64,000 bases of DNA, from contig NZ_NXLQ01000009.1 in assembly GCF_003364195.1 (NCBI RefSeq), forward strand, positions 1-64,000, read 5' to 3'. The position numbers were made by a program, and so were the translations under genes. The notes below the pieces were generated by a model that was not told where the DNA came from, did no database searches, and saw only the letters and a program-made list of their open reading frames with translations. Below, piece by piece: positions 63,851 through 64,000 of this stretch; positions within the stretch are counted from its first letter, which is position 1, and each line of letters opens with the position of its first letter. The stretch is from Helicobacter didelphidarum (GTDB lineage Bacteria; Campylobacterota; Campylobacteria; Campylobacterales; Helicobacteraceae).

Positions 63851-64000
63851 TTAAAAAATATACTTATATCCAATCTGTGTGCGTATAGGTGAATACATTA
63901 TACCAAATGGTTTATCAAATGCCTCAATACTCCAAGTGATAATTGGGATTTGCACACCAATATCAATACGATTGTGTTCACCTAATCCAAAGCTTAACCC
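63851..64000 (-). CDS. Outer membrane protein, C-terminal end only (cut by window)
   Basis: The last 49 residues of a barrel protein are visible: GLSFGLGEHNRIDIGVQIPI, then YSPIRTQIGYKYIF with the aromatic C-terminus recognised by the BAM complex. The reading runs out of the right edge, so length and start are unknown. It is convergent with the similar-sized barrel gene at 62995, and the two may be paralogues or a locus of outer membrane proteins. Confidence 0.7.
   Translation of the reverse strand, partial: GLSFGLGEHNRIDIGVQIPIITWSIEAFDKPFGIMYSPIRTQIGYKYIF

Overview
The window is about 30% G+C, strongly AT-rich DNA from a member of the Campylobacterota, most likely an enterohepatic (non-pylori) Helicobacter. 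The evidence is a NapA/Dps with the H. pylori ferroxidase residues, Hof-type and other Helicobacter-like outer membrane proteins, futalosine-pathway menaquinone genes, truB-csrA-ispE clustering, a CetB-like PAS protein, an AddB-type nuclease, and a type VI secretion Hcp protein cut by the left edge. H. hepaticus and its relatives carry a T6SS; H. pylori does not. The species cannot be named from this window alone.

Layout. 1-6.9 kb: hcp (partial), gpsA with a small bitopic membrane protein, napA, dxr, a membrane-anchored LytM-fold protein with lost zinc ligands, argC. 7-11.7 kb: hemL, a small periplasmic protein, a DNA-deoxyinosine glycosylase, miaB. 12-15.6 kb: an island of visibly higher G+C holding a TonB-dependent receptor interrupted by one amber codon and, 11 bases downstream in the same operon, a secreted BspA/DUF285 repeat protein. 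16-25.4 kb: UbiD-type decarboxylase, a small cysteine protein, xth, a Hof outer membrane protein, galU-tatD, an HD-domain protein. 25.5-33.6 kb: unknown proteins, two lipoproteins, mqnD, a flavodoxin-fold oxidoreductase, nadE, an Rrf2 regulator, YihY/BrkB, a MORN-variant protein, a periplasmic helical protein. 34-43 kb: a lone SMR transporter, copA, a radical SAM protein, an AMIN protein, a small outer membrane protein, gyrA. 43.6-48.8 kb: an unknown coiled-coil secreted protein, an orphan pseudopilin, truB-csrA-ispE. 48.9-64 kb: PAS protein, hemE, addB, waaC, dihaem peroxidase, flavin reductase-yigZ, serB, pepF, a two-component system, and two outer membrane proteins.

Functional links. hemL and hemE serve haem synthesis; UbiD and MqnD serve menaquinone synthesis; dxr and ispE serve the MEP isoprenoid route; napA, copA, the Rrf2 regulator and the dihaem peroxidase serve metal and redox stress; waaC and galU serve lipopolysaccharide and sugar-nucleotide synthesis. 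No tRNA, rRNA, CRISPR array, insertion sequence or prophage was recognised.

Two window-wide features stand out. First, the 7-mer AGATTCT/AGAATCT is strongly over-represented in coding and non-coding DNA, and inverted pairs of it sit between genes. Second, many conserved housekeeping enzymes carry long Asn/Ser/Lys/Gln-rich insertions absent from the usual family members. Both are hand observations and need genome-wide counts and alignments.
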